Assembly: GCA_000969725.1 (NCBI GenBank)
Contig: JXSR01S005291.1
Length of the DNA stretch: 30,180 nucleotides
Reading direction: 5' to 3' (one strand)
Origin: Ophiothrix spiculata
Lineage: Eukaryota; Echinodermata; Ophiuroidea; Amphilepidida; Ophiotrichidae
Every line of letters starts with the position of its first letter. Position 1 is the first letter of the stretch. The translations under genes were made by a program, and so were the position numbers. Below the pieces are notes generated by a model. The model was given only the letters and a program-made list of their open reading frames with translations, was not told the DNA's origin and did no database searches. Of the stretch, positions 20,368 through 29,851 are shown one piece after another.

Positions 20368-20583
20368 TAACATAAAACTACTGGCGGTAAATTCAATTTG
20401 AAATCCGATCAATATTGCATCTTTTCAATTCCTAAAGTTTTGGATTTTTTCATGCAATATTACTGAAACAGAATCAGGAAGTATTCCAATGTATCTTTTA
20501 AATTGCAGGTGTTTCATGAATTTAATATGAACAATACAACACGCATACTGAACATATTACAAAATACCAATAGCAACCCTGTG

Positions 20584-20808
20584 CTATACTTTGATCAACA
20601 CTAAATAGGCGGGAATTATGAGGCTTTCCTTCATCCGCAAGTAAACATAATCCCAGTTACATGCGCGCCGTAGATGATGATGCGCGAGTCACACGTGCAA
20701 CGCGCACTGCGTCTCCTGCAGTTGAGCTGTGTCCAGCTACGGACGCGCTTATCTGTATCAATTCACGATGTGAATAGGCCCGCCTATTTGGTGTTGATCG
20801 AAGTATAG
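20584..20808. mobile_element. 225-bp MITE, mariner-like TA flanks
   Basis: Inverted ends of about 30 bp: the left includes TACTTTGATCAACACTAAAT and the right, in complement, TACTTCGATCAACACCAAAT, both followed by AGGCGGG; only two mismatches. If the element is taken to start at TACTTTGATC, TA flanks both sides, as in Tc1/mariner elements. The interior is CpG-rich (ATGCGCGCCG, AACGCGCACTGCG). Non-coding. Confidence 0.78.
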
Positions 20809-20813
20809 AGTTG

Positions 20814-21149
20814 ATGAAAGGTGGCACTGTTCTCAGAAAAAGTTTTGAGGAAAAAGTGATTTTTGTTTTACTGAAATAATTTTTGAATTTAGGTCAAACT
20901 TCCATGAACTTTCTTCACAATCATCAATGCTAAATGGATTATCACATATGAACAGGACTCTATGTTTGTTCTACAAAGGTATAAAAATGAAAGGTAGCAC
21001 TGTTCTCAGAAAAAGTGATTTTTGTTTTACTAAAATAATTTTTGAATTTAGGTCGAACTTCCATGAACTTTCTTCACAATCTTCAGTGCTAAATGGATAT
21101 CACATATGAACAGGACTCTTATGTTTGTTCTACAAAGTTATAAAAATAA
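20814..21149 (+). repeat. 173-bp tandem dimer
   Basis: Unit 1 starts at 20814 (ATGAAAGGTGGCACTGTTCT) and unit 2 at 20987 with one change. Unit 1 carries about 14 extra bases after CAGAAAAAGT. Both contain TTTAGGTCAAACTTCCATGA and TCACATATGAACAGGACTCT or close variants. It directly follows the mariner-like MITE. A 60-codon frame in unit 2 is not conserved in unit 1. Confidence 0.85.
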
Positions 21150-22030
21150 ATGTTGTCAAGACACTAGATATGCCACACACCACCACCCCATTGTTCGTCT
21201 TGCCGTTATGTCGCAATCGGCATAACTTATGTTTATTTATATGATATCAAGTCTCCTGTGTTATCATCATGATCCCACATTATCATCAGCTGCACATGTT
21301 GCAGTGTCTGTGATGATAAGGGCAAATTATCCACTACATGCTCCGATTCATTTTTAAGGGACGATGAGTGCTGATATTTAATTTGCAAACTTTTAAGTTC
21401 ATCTCGTTTTTGAAGCTTGCAAATCTTACAGTTTTATACTTTTGTAATGTTGTTCAATTGCTAATGTTATATACATTTAATGTCAATATCCAAGCTTTTG
21501 GTATTTTGTAATATGTTTTCAGTTTTGAGATACTACTTTCAACTTTTCAATTAATGTAGGTCTAACTTGAAGTTGCATTCATGAGCTGATTTATTCAGTA
21601 CGATAATATTCTATATACTATCTCTCAAAGTTGTTTTTCATTTCAAATCGTGTCTTGTATGCCACTCTTAATACGCGCGCCAACAGCGTGAGCATAAACG
21701 ATCGAAATCAACAAATCACGCTCTGCCAATACGTGCATAAATAAGTGCTTCAGTACGCAGAAAGGCTTAACAACAAGCGTTGGAAAGAAAAACCCCGCGA
21801 ACGAGGAAAACAACTCTGAGATAAACTATACCTTTGGTTGCTCAGAAAAAATGGTAAGTAAGAGAACTGAGGAGTAATAAACACCTCACAAACGATAAGT
21901 GAACACTTAGTCTGACCCCCATAAATCCAAGTAAGAGCCATCAAAGTCCAACGATATTGACATATATGAAAAATATGGAATCTCAGCTAAATATTGACCC
22001 CAAATTTGACATCAAAAACCATTACCATCA
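21150..22030. other. No gene seen
   Basis: Unique AT-rich sequence with a CpG-containing patch near 21670-21710 (ACGCGCGCCAACAGCGTGAG). Nothing recognisable. Confidence 0.45.
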
Positions 22031-22701
22031 TTTTTAACTAGCCGTTTGAAAAATCTACCTCAATTTTCATTTCTCACATTTTGGGTATACCCGCAGTGTA
22101 ATAGAGCATCATCGATAGACGGTCAGTTGGTTTTTTTTCCATTTTGCGTAGAGTACAGAGCTGCTGTGCCGATCTTAACTGTTTTACCAACTTAGACACA
22201 TGTAATTATCCTTTTGATATAAAATTGGATGGATTGAGCATGATACAAAAAGATATTGGTCGAGCTATGAGTTTTATGAAATGGAATCGATAGACGATCA
22301 GTGTTTTTTTCATTTTGCGTAGAGTACAGAGCTGCTGTGCAAAGTCAAACCAATTTTATCCATTATTATGTTCTGAGCTGTCCGATCCTTCTAAAACTTA
22401 TAGCGAGACCAATATCTTTGAGTATCATGCGAAAAAATCCATCCAATTTTATCATTATTATGTTCAAAATCTGATATTTTGTATACGGTTCGATATCCCT
22501 GTCCGATTTATTTTGGAAATCGGACAGCTCAGAACATAATAATGGATAAAATTGGTTTGACTTTGCACAGCAGCTCTGTACTCTGTACGCAAAATGAAAA
22601 AAAACACTGATCGTCTATCGATTCCACAAGACACTGCGGGTATACCCAAAATGTGAGAAATTAAAATTGAGGTAGATATTTCAAACAGCTAGTGAAAAAA
22701 A
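22031..22701. mobile_element. 670-bp multilayer foldback element
   Basis: The outer inverted arms (22031-22100 and 22631-22701) share CTACCTCAATTTT and CACATTTTGGGTATACCCGC over about 70 bp. A second arm pair lies inside: 22282-22386 against 22519-22626, about 105 bp with TCGATAGACGATCAGTG and GCAAAGTCAAACCAATTTTA. A third pair is 22220-22280 against 22387-22452 (AAAATTGGATGGATT). A direct partial copy of the second arm is at 22111-22169. A perfect 9-bp hairpin GTCCGATTT...AAATCGGAC sits at 22501-22525. No target duplication is obvious. Two short frames are only arm sequence. Confidence 0.82.
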
Positions 22702-22704
22702 GTA

Positions 22705-23928
22705 CTTTTTCTGTTATGTCCATTTGGTGAATTAAATTTGAGATCCTGGATTTAATTCCACATGTATTAGTATAGGAAAGTAGGCATGTGCTTTTAATCT
22801 ATTTTTTGGTGGCAAAACAATTTTTTTCTCACAAATTACACTTGAAAATGCTTTTAGATAGACACATTCCTCCATTTTATGCTGTTTTACTATAAACCAT
22901 TTTCGATCAAAATGTTACAGTATTGCTTTAATATTGAAGTTCCTCGGAAATGATTCCATTCCAACTAATAATAATTATCTGTCAAAGTTAAACTCTGGTG
23001 ACATGACAATACTACGGTATCATAATTGGGACAGTTTGTTGTCATTATCAGCCCACAACAATGAAAACAAAGTTAAATATATTTCTGTAAAAACAATCAA
23101 AGTATGAGCAATAATTGCCATTGAATATCTGGAGCTACAAAGTGTCAATAAACTTCATGCTTTAGTGGAGTTTTATTGTCTGATTGTGGGAAAGTCAAAG
23201 AACTCATCATCTTCTTTTACTTTTATTTATTTTTTTAACCCATTTTGAAATTAAAAAACACCTTAGAATTCTACCATGAATCATGCATGGCAAAAATTGC
23301 AGATTCCCTACCGCCTTCAGGGACTGTACATGAAATTGGGAGAAAATAGGCAAAAAATATGGGAGAGGATATCAGTTACTTTTATATTTGAATACAGTCA
23401 ACATTTTGGAAAAATAATAGATTAAAAAACACAGGAAAGAACTAAGTAAGAGGAAAACTGGATAGAAAAGTGTTAAAATTACACCACTGGTAAATAATGA
23501 CAAAATACTAAGTTTCAAAATTATTTTTTACACAATGCACATGTACTGTTGTTCAAAATGCTGTTGAAATTTTATCAGTATACAATAATGTCAGTTCTTT
23601 TTTTAAAGGCCAATTCATTAAACAAAACATGTGAATAGGCCTAGATGGTAAACATTTGGTTGCAGAAATCAAAAATAAGTATATATAGGCCTACATGTGG
23701 AACTAGTAAAATGGAGAAAAAATGTATAGTGTAAATGCAGTGTTGTTTTACCAACATCACCAACAAACCATCTTCACTCATCACATAGAAGTGCACCTTA
23801 CACAGAAAGGTCACATTGTCCATTTCCATGAACTAACTCTATGTGAAATCTTCCCTGACAGTTTGGTATTCACATCATGGCTAAGCTATAATCAGGATTA
23901 TATTTATAGTCTCTGTTCATCTCTGAAG
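22705..23928. other. No gene seen
   Basis: About 1.2 kb of AT-rich unique sequence. Overlapping opposite-strand frames of 62 and 78 codons at 23641-23958 show no recognisable features. No repeats noticed. Confidence 0.45.
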
Positions 23929-23932
23929 TTAA

Positions 23933-24285
23933 AGGTGCAATTCATGATTTTCATGTGACAAAAACCTTGCCTGTTTTCTAGCTAAATAAGAAGAATTACA
24001 TCATAAATATATACTGAAAATTTTACTTGATTCCGACTGTTCGTTTCCAAGTTACCAGCTTTCCAGCATTTGGAAAATCCCCATAGGCTACTGTGTTGTA
24101 ATTACTGTCGGGGCCCCGACAATAATTAGAAAACAAAACATCTCACTTTTCTCAAAAATGCAAGCACATATGAAAGAATGGTTTGGGGATCGTAACATAT
24201 ACCAGTTGACTATTCTTATAAGCTAAAAAACTCAGTTTTGATAGAGGTGACCTTGAGGGTGAAAAGTGGATCATGAATTGCCCCT
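23933..24285. mobile_element. 353-bp TTAA-flanked MITE, AGGGGCAATTC termini
   Basis: TTAA flanks both ends (23929-23932 and 24286-24289). The left end AGGTGCAATTCATGAT and the reverse complement of the right end, AGGGGCAATTCATGAT, differ at one base. A GTCGGGGCCCCGAC palindrome lies at 24108-24121. Its right end is related, in inverted orientation, to the fragment at 29211-29323. TTAA with AGGG-type ends suggests a Kolobok-like element (inference). Confidence 0.8.
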
Positions 24286-24343
24286 TTAATAATACTGTTC
24301 ATTTGCACTGGGAGTCACTCAGTATATAAGTGACACCCCCTTT

Positions 24344-24563
24344 CACTGTAAAGTGAAAGTTCCTCGTTTTGGAACTAGTCCTCGTTTTTCTAAAACGAGT
24401 AGGGTACTCGTTTTTCTAAAACGAGGAACAAAACAAGTAGCAAAACAAGGCAATTACCTCGTTTTGCTACTTGTTTTGTTCCTCGTTTTAGAAAAACGAG
24501 TACCCTACTCGTTTTAGAAAAACGAGGACTAGTTCCAAAACGAGGAACTTTCACTTTACAGTG
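24344..24563. mobile_element. 220-bp nested palindrome, about 107-bp arms
   Basis: The left arm from CACTGTAAAGTGAAAG (24344) pairs almost perfectly with the right arm ending CTTTCACTTTACAGTG (24563) around a 6-base loop (CAATTA); I see one mismatch near the loop. Each arm also contains two 19-bp units that fold on themselves: CTCGTTTTTCTAAAACGAG at 24381-24399 and 24407-24425, and their mirror copies at 24482-24500 and 24508-24526. The outermost sequence is a small palindrome as well (TTTCACTGTAAAGTGAAA). It is probably a foldback-type MITE; a TTT target duplication is possible but not convincing. Confidence 0.9.
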
Positions 24564-24565
24564 TT

Positions 24566-25047
24566 TTCACGGCTATCTGAAAAGTTCCCTTAATTGCATA
24601 CTTTTAAATTAGAACTTAAAGCATTACTAGATAAGATTTTGATCAGAAATAATTTTTGAATAAAAACAGCCTAAAATGAAGGAATGTGACTAGATCTCAA
24701 GCGTTTTCTAGTGTATTTTGTAGAAAACTTGTTTTGCCACAGAAAAATGGATAAGTACATGCTTTCCTATAATACTCCTAACACATCACTATCCAGCAAA
24801 ATCCAACAAGCAAAAATCAAGAAATTCCATTGGGAAGTGAGATTTCAAATTTTTAGTGGAAAAGTTTTTTGCCCAAACATGACAACAATTTTGATTTAGA
24901 ATAAGAAATCATTATGAAGATTTTTCAAACATACTTATCAATTTCCAACAAAAAGTGCAATACACCAAACAAATGTGCTTTTTCTCTGTTTATCAAAATG
25001 AATCAAATGCACGTATTACAATTTGTTTCCACCATGGCACACAATTA
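24566..25047. other. No gene seen
   Basis: AT-rich unique sequence between the palindrome and the next GGCC element. A 62-codon frame here has no recognisable features. Confidence 0.45.
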
Positions 25048-25319
25048 GGCCAAAAAAAATAAATTGTAATGTTGCCCTCATCGACCGACCCTATTCAGAA
25101 ATTTAAAAAAAATATATTAGGGTCGGGAAAGCACCCAATTTTGCTCAGATTGGGTGTTTTTTGAGAAAATATTTTGAAAAATAGTGGAAAATGCACCAAA
25201 ATTTGGTACTTTGGGTGCTTTTTAAAAAAGATAATTAAAAAAATATATTTTCCGACCGACCGACCCAATTTTTCAGAAATCCCACTTGAGGGAAACACAA
25301 CAATTTTTTTTTTTTGGCC
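25048..25319. mobile_element. 272-bp GGCC-ended MITE with GACCGACC motif
   Basis: The left end GGCCAAAAAAAATAAATTG and the reverse complement of the right end, GGCCAAAAAAAAAAAAATTG, continue to a CCCTCA block. The left flank is TTA and the right TCA, consistent with a mutated 3-bp duplication. Sub-terminal CGACCGACC motifs and internal AAGCACCC/GGGTGC blocks form further inverted pairs. It is closely related to 27061-27304 and shares TIR style with 2331, 5586 and 7369. Confidence 0.78.
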
Positions 25320-25490
25320 TCATGGTTCCCAATAGAAATGTTAAATATCACATCCATGCATAAATGCTTTTGGTCCATTTACATTTCAAATTCTCAAAAA
25401 ACCACAAAACGGCAAAAGCACAATGCTACAAAGTCGCCCCCTTAACTGTTGTATCAATAGCAATAGCGTTTTATTCTGTGAATGACCTGC

Positions 25491-25561
25491 GTTTGGTGAA
25501 ACCACAGATTCTCAGTGAAACTTCAACTTCTTAGCTATGCAGCAAAACTGTGTAGTTGTAA
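25491..25561 (+). repeat. Left copy of a flanking duplication (71 bp)
   Basis: GTTTGGTGAAAC...TTAGCTATGCAGCAAAACTG...GTTGTAA lies immediately left of the poly-G element and recurs immediately right of it at 25936-25989. The right copy lacks a 19-bp stretch bounded by two GTGAAAC repeats and has an extra TA. It is far longer than any normal target duplication. Confidence 0.8.
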
Positions 25562-25935
25562 CCCGGGGGGGGGGTACTTAGTACAAAAGTGATTAAGGGG
25601 ATATGCCACAAACTTGGGTAGCAAATCTTTGCAAAATGTGGTATTTTGATGGGTCTGTTTTCCAAAATTTTCTAAAATTTGCGCCAAAATGGAACAAATT
25701 TTGGATTTTTTTCTAAAATTCAAACAAAAATCAGAAAATTTCAGCCAAATTAGTGTCAATTTTTCGGGGAAATTTTATTTTTTGTATAAGCACGACTCAA
25801 AATTTTGGAAATTGGTATATGGATGGGTCCCTTTTTCTTAAATATTGGTATATACATGGGTGGTACTTCAAATTTCCCAGCGGCACACCCCTATCAAAAC
25901 CAAAATTGAGTACCACACCCCCCCCCCACCCCCGG
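25562..25935 (-). mobile_element. Poly-G/poly-C-ended element, copy 1 (374 bp)
   Basis: It starts CCCGGGGGGGGGG and ends in C-runs with CCCCCGGG. Internal landmarks are TTTTGATGGGTCTGTTTTCC, AATTTTCTAAAATTTGCGCC, ATGGGTCCCTTTTTCTTAAA and TTTCCCAGCGGCACACCCC. The same landmarks occur in opposite orientation at 26131-26478 and 29852-30180. Short frames inside differ among copies and are not a conserved protein. Superfamily unknown. Confidence 0.82.
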
Positions 25936-25989
25936 GTTTGGTGAAACTTCAACTTCTTAGCTATGCAGCAAAACTGTGTATAGTTGTAA
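25936..25989 (+). repeat. Right copy of the flanking duplication (54 bp)
   Basis: The partner of 25491-25561, directly adjoining the C-rich end of the element. It is identical by eye except for the 19-bp internal deletion and the TA insertion (TGTGTATAGTTGTAA against TGTGTAGTTGTAA). Confidence 0.8.
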
Positions 25990-26130
25990 TGAGTCACAAG
26001 GAGTTCATAGATCAGGAGCAAATTTTACACCCTGATGGTAAAATACAATGGCGGAATGAAACCTGAACACATTGTCCTTCATTATTGGTGTTAATTTAGG
26101 CAACATGAGATACAACACCTTGGCTACCAA

Positions 26131-26478
26131 CGGGGGGGGGGGTGTTACTCAAGTTTGGTTTTGGTAGGGGTGCGCCGCTGGGAAATTTGAAGTACCACCA
26201 ATGGTTCACCAATTTTCAAGAAAAAGGGACCCATATACCAAATTTTGAGTCAAAAGTCCAAAAATTCAACTCTAATTTGGCGCAAATTTCTTGATTTTTG
26301 TTTGAAATTTAGGAAAAAAATCTTTAATTTGCGCCAAATTTGGTGCAAATTTTAGAAAATTTTGAAATACAGACCCATCAAAATACCATTGGTATACCAG
26401 ACAGCCTGATTTTGCTACCCAAGTTTGCGGCACATCCCCGTGATCACTTTTGTACCAAGTACCCCCCACCCCCCCTGG
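26131..26478 (+). mobile_element. Poly-G/poly-C-ended element, copy 2 (348 bp)
   Basis: Inverted relative to the copy at 25562. Eleven G (26132-26142) open it, and ACCCCCCACCCCCCC closes it. GGCTACCAA flanks both sides (26122-26130 and 26479-26487), a 9-bp target duplication. Nine bases suits Mutator-like elements and is one more than the hAT norm, so the family is tentative. Shared internal blocks are GGTGCGCCGCTGGGAAATTT, AAAAAGGGACCCATATACC and GACCCATCAAAATACCA. Confidence 0.82.
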
Positions 26479-26487
26479 GGCTACCAA

Positions 26488-27060
26488 TGACCTGACAATT
26501 GCTAAATCAAACATTCTACAGTTCCGTTTTAGAATGAAAATTTCTCAACATTGTATGCAGCATTTTGAAGAAAAATTAGGAAAAAAAGGCCTTAATTTGA
26601 GGACATGAAACAGTTGATTGGTCACAAATAATGGCCAAGGGTAAAGATAATTAGTGCAAATGACTTTGTTTGTCAATTTGGAGATTAACCCGAATAAGCT
26701 AATTTAAAAATAGAACCTCAAATGAAGTTTAAACATGCGTACCAGTAGCTAGAGTGCTGTTTTAAGTTAACCAAAACTTGAATACTGGTCAGCCTTTAAA
26801 GGAGCAATTACATTATTTTCACAAAATTTTAATTTCTTGATGTTTCTAATATTTAAGTCTGCAAATTATTTAGTATTTAAACATCATTTACAATTTTGTT
26901 AGCGGTTGTGTGGTTCTTGCTTTGATAAATGACTAACCAACTTGATCAAGGTTTCAACTGTAATTTTGTAACATCTGAAAACATTTTTTTGATGCACAGA
27001 GGACAACATTATACTTGGCAGATTTATCAAACAAATACAATCACTAGGACTCTACAGTGA
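26488..27060. other. No gene seen
   Basis: AT-rich unique sequence between a poly-G element and the truncated GGCC element. Nothing recognised. Confidence 0.45.
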
Positions 27061-27304
27061 GGCTTGTTATGTTGCCCTCAGCGACCGATCCTATTCAAAA
27101 ATTAAAAAAAAAATATTAGGGTGGGGAAAGCACCCAATTTTGCTCAGATTGGGTGTTTTTTGAGAAAATATTTTGAAAATAGTGGAAAATGCACCCAAAT
27201 TTGGTACTTTAGGTGCTTTTTAAAAAAAATTATTTCCCGACCGACCAATTCAATTTTTCAGAAATCCCACTTGAGGGCAACAAAACAATTAATTTGTTTT
27301 GGCC
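27061..27304. mobile_element. 244-bp GGCC-ended MITE, left end eroded
   Basis: Strongly similar to 25048-25319 throughout, including AAGCACCCAATTTTGCTCAG and TTTTTCAGAAATCCCACTTG. The left TIR has lost its A-run: it reads GGCTTGTTATG where the relative has GGCC, eight A and then TAAATTGTAATG. The right end GGCC is intact and followed by TAA. Confidence 0.75.
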
Positions 27305-29206
27305 TAATGGGGAAACATAAGTTCTAAGCTGTAGCAATGTACTATTTTCCCTTTCAAAAGCAAAATCCCCAGGTAAAAATCCAACAAGTTCACCATAGTT
27401 CAAAACAGGCAGGCAGTAAAACACAATATTTTCCCTCTTTCAATTCAAACCAGAGTCCATACAAAAAAATAAAGAAATACATCTCGCCACATGTTCACTA
27501 TACATTGGTAATATTATAATTAGCCGATTGCAAATATCATAATTATATTGTTGAAATTAATACAAACAATTCGAGTCCATTCTCAGAATGCTATAGTGGT
27601 ACAGCTGACTGCTGTGATCACAGTCCTCATGGTTGTGGTGGGAATTATTGTATCAAGGTGAACATATGGATACGCAGATTTAAAATTTTGTGATATTTGA
27701 ATTTTGTTCATTATTTAGATTTTTTGAAGGAACATATAGTCATTCTCATCTTTTTAAAAATAAAAAATAAAATTCAAGTTATTTAATACAAATCATTAAA
27801 TTTGTAACATTATCCATTTTCTTTGCAATTTCAGGTACGTATGATTAATATTTGTCATTTATTTACCTAATATTCTTGAGTTACGTGCACTTTTTATATA
27901 GCTATCATTTAAAAATATCATAAAAATATCATATTCATAAAACATCAATGATATTTTTCAACAAAATATCTTGAATTGAAGTGGGTTTCTTAAACCAACC
28001 TCTGAAATAAAACTCAAACAGGAATAAAACTTACCATCGTTCATCAATAATTTGATTTTCTTTTACTTCTATAATATAAAAAGCAAGTGCACTACAAATT
28101 CTTAAAATAACTTTGTAGGATAACATGGAACAGTTCTAGCTACACTTACGAATTTACTTACAGGTCTGTCAAAGCTTATAATTCTTTTATGAATTTATGA
28201 ATAGTTTTAATACCATGTCAATGGATAATACATTACCAAGCCTTGGCTTGACAAATTTCAATGCCTTTTCCTATATACAAATGCAACAAGCATGTTCCGT
28301 ACCTGTGTATACACCTCTCCAACGCAATAATTCCAATATTCAGAGCTTTGTACTCTGTAAAAATCCACATTTATCCTCTTATAAAAGAAAAATCAGAATC
28401 CCAGATTGGTTTAAATCCTCCAGCATAGAGCTGCTATAAATCATAGTAAATCCAGGATAATTCCATAGTCCCAGCGTGGTGGTAGCTCCTGATTTGATCA
28501 AATGTTGGCTCTGTTCAATTAATGATAGCTCACTTGTGCTCAGCCGGCCGACTACAGCTGACAAACAATCAGACCTGTATGTGTGTGTATGTACACCAGC
28601 TGGTTTCTCAGGCTTTTCGCATGACCTCCACACACATTGTGAGGTCGCACCAATCATACTGTAGGAATAGGACCAAGGTCCAACACAATCAAGTGGATAG
28701 AGAAACTATATGATATAAAACAAACAAGATTTTGTGGACTATCAAGTAGCTGACAACTTTAATATGTCAACAGGCAATTTCAGATTTTGTACTTTTTTTT
28801 ATACTGCACTGTGTTCAAGCAAAACTTTCACCATGGCCTAGAGCTTTCTGCTGTTAAAAATTATTGATCCAGAATTGATGAATAAATCTGAGTGCAGACG
28901 CAGTGCCATTTTAAAGTATGATTCAATTTATACACACTCTACTTCATAATAAAATCAATAACAATTAATTGCAACTAAATTACAGGTCAAATTATGTACA
29001 AAGGCATATCTGTGAAATATTAAATCAAATGTTAAAATTATATCTTGGCTTATGCATAAAATAGTGCAAAAATCTAAATCTAGGGACCTACATGTAGGAA
29101 CCAAGCATAATATTCCATTTTTGTTGCATGAAATATTTTCACTTCAGTCATGGTCTGTATTGATGGCATCCAAAATGCATTATGATTTATCCCAAAAAAA
29201 CTTTTA
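27305..29206. other. About 1.9 kb with no recognised gene
   Basis: Unique, very AT-rich sequence. Frames of 80 and 92 codons (28197-28439 plus strand, 28379-28657 minus strand) overlap each other and show no domain, signal or composition that would support a gene. No TIRs or tandem repeats were noticed. Confidence 0.45.
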
Positions 29207-29210
29207 TTAA

Positions 29211-29323
29211 AGGGGTAATTCGTGATCCACTTTTCACCCTCAAGGTCACCTCTATCAAAATTGAGGTTTTTTGGCTTATAAGAATCGTCAACTGGTATAT
29301 GTTACGATCCCCAAACCATCGCA
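29211..29323. mobile_element. Broken end of the AGGGG TTAA element
   Basis: TTAA (29207-29210) is followed by AGGGGTAATTCGTGATCCAC, and the match to the reverse complement of 24285-24170 continues through AACTGGTATATGTTACGATC and CCCAAACCAT. Similarity then stops. There is no matching right end, so this is a half element joined to the duplicated sequence that follows. Confidence 0.72.
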
Positions 29324-29711
29324 AAATGTGCTATAGACTTTTCCATGAAGACTAAAATTAAAAGACGATAGTGAAATGAAAAACATTATTTGCGATGGAT
29401 TCTACATTGTAGTTTGCGAAAGTTTTTGCAATCATCACAAAAAATAATTTGCAATGATTTTTTTGCAATGAATATCTTGCGGATGCTTATGAGCATCCAC
29501 ACAAAAATAATTGCAAATGAAAGTCATTGCAAATTCTTGATACCACATGATTTTATTTCCCGCCATATTTGGTCGATATCATCGCAAAATGTGCTATAGA
29601 CTTTTCCATGAAGACTAAAATTAAAAGACGATAGTGAAATGAAAAACATTATTTGCGATGGATTCTACATTGTAGTTTGCGAAAGTTTTTGCAATCATCA
29701 CAAAAAATAAT
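29317..29711 (+). repeat. Identical 132-bp direct repeats, 263 bp apart
   Basis: 29317-29448 and 29580-29711 read identically by eye, from CATCGCAAAATGTGCTATAG to ATCACAAAAAATAAT. Each copy contains an internal inverted pair (CATCGCAAA and TTTGCGATG). The 131-bp spacer carries a foldback with several TTGCAATGA motifs. The first copy joins the broken TTAA element directly. Confidence 0.88.
29437..29535. repeat. Foldback with GGATGC stem
   Basis: The centre GGATGCTTATGAGCATCC (29481-29498) is a perfect 7-bp stem with a 4-base loop. It is flanked by imperfectly complementary arms built of ATTTGCAATGA and TCATTGCAAA. It lies mostly between the two 132-bp repeats. Confidence 0.65.
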
Positions 29712-29851
29712 GTCAGTGAAATAGGCCACAGGTCTTGGGTGTACCATTACACGATACAGTCTCAAAGAAATTAAGAGTCCCAGTTTCTCTTGCAAAGTTT
29801 TTTTGTAATTGTTATAAACTTCAATATGAAAAATCTATACTAATGTAAATG

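Noticed and set aside
25797-26021. Conserved small protein shared by the poly-G elements
   Set aside because: Frames in the three copies differ in strand, length and stops; the peptide similarity only reflects the shared DNA repeat.
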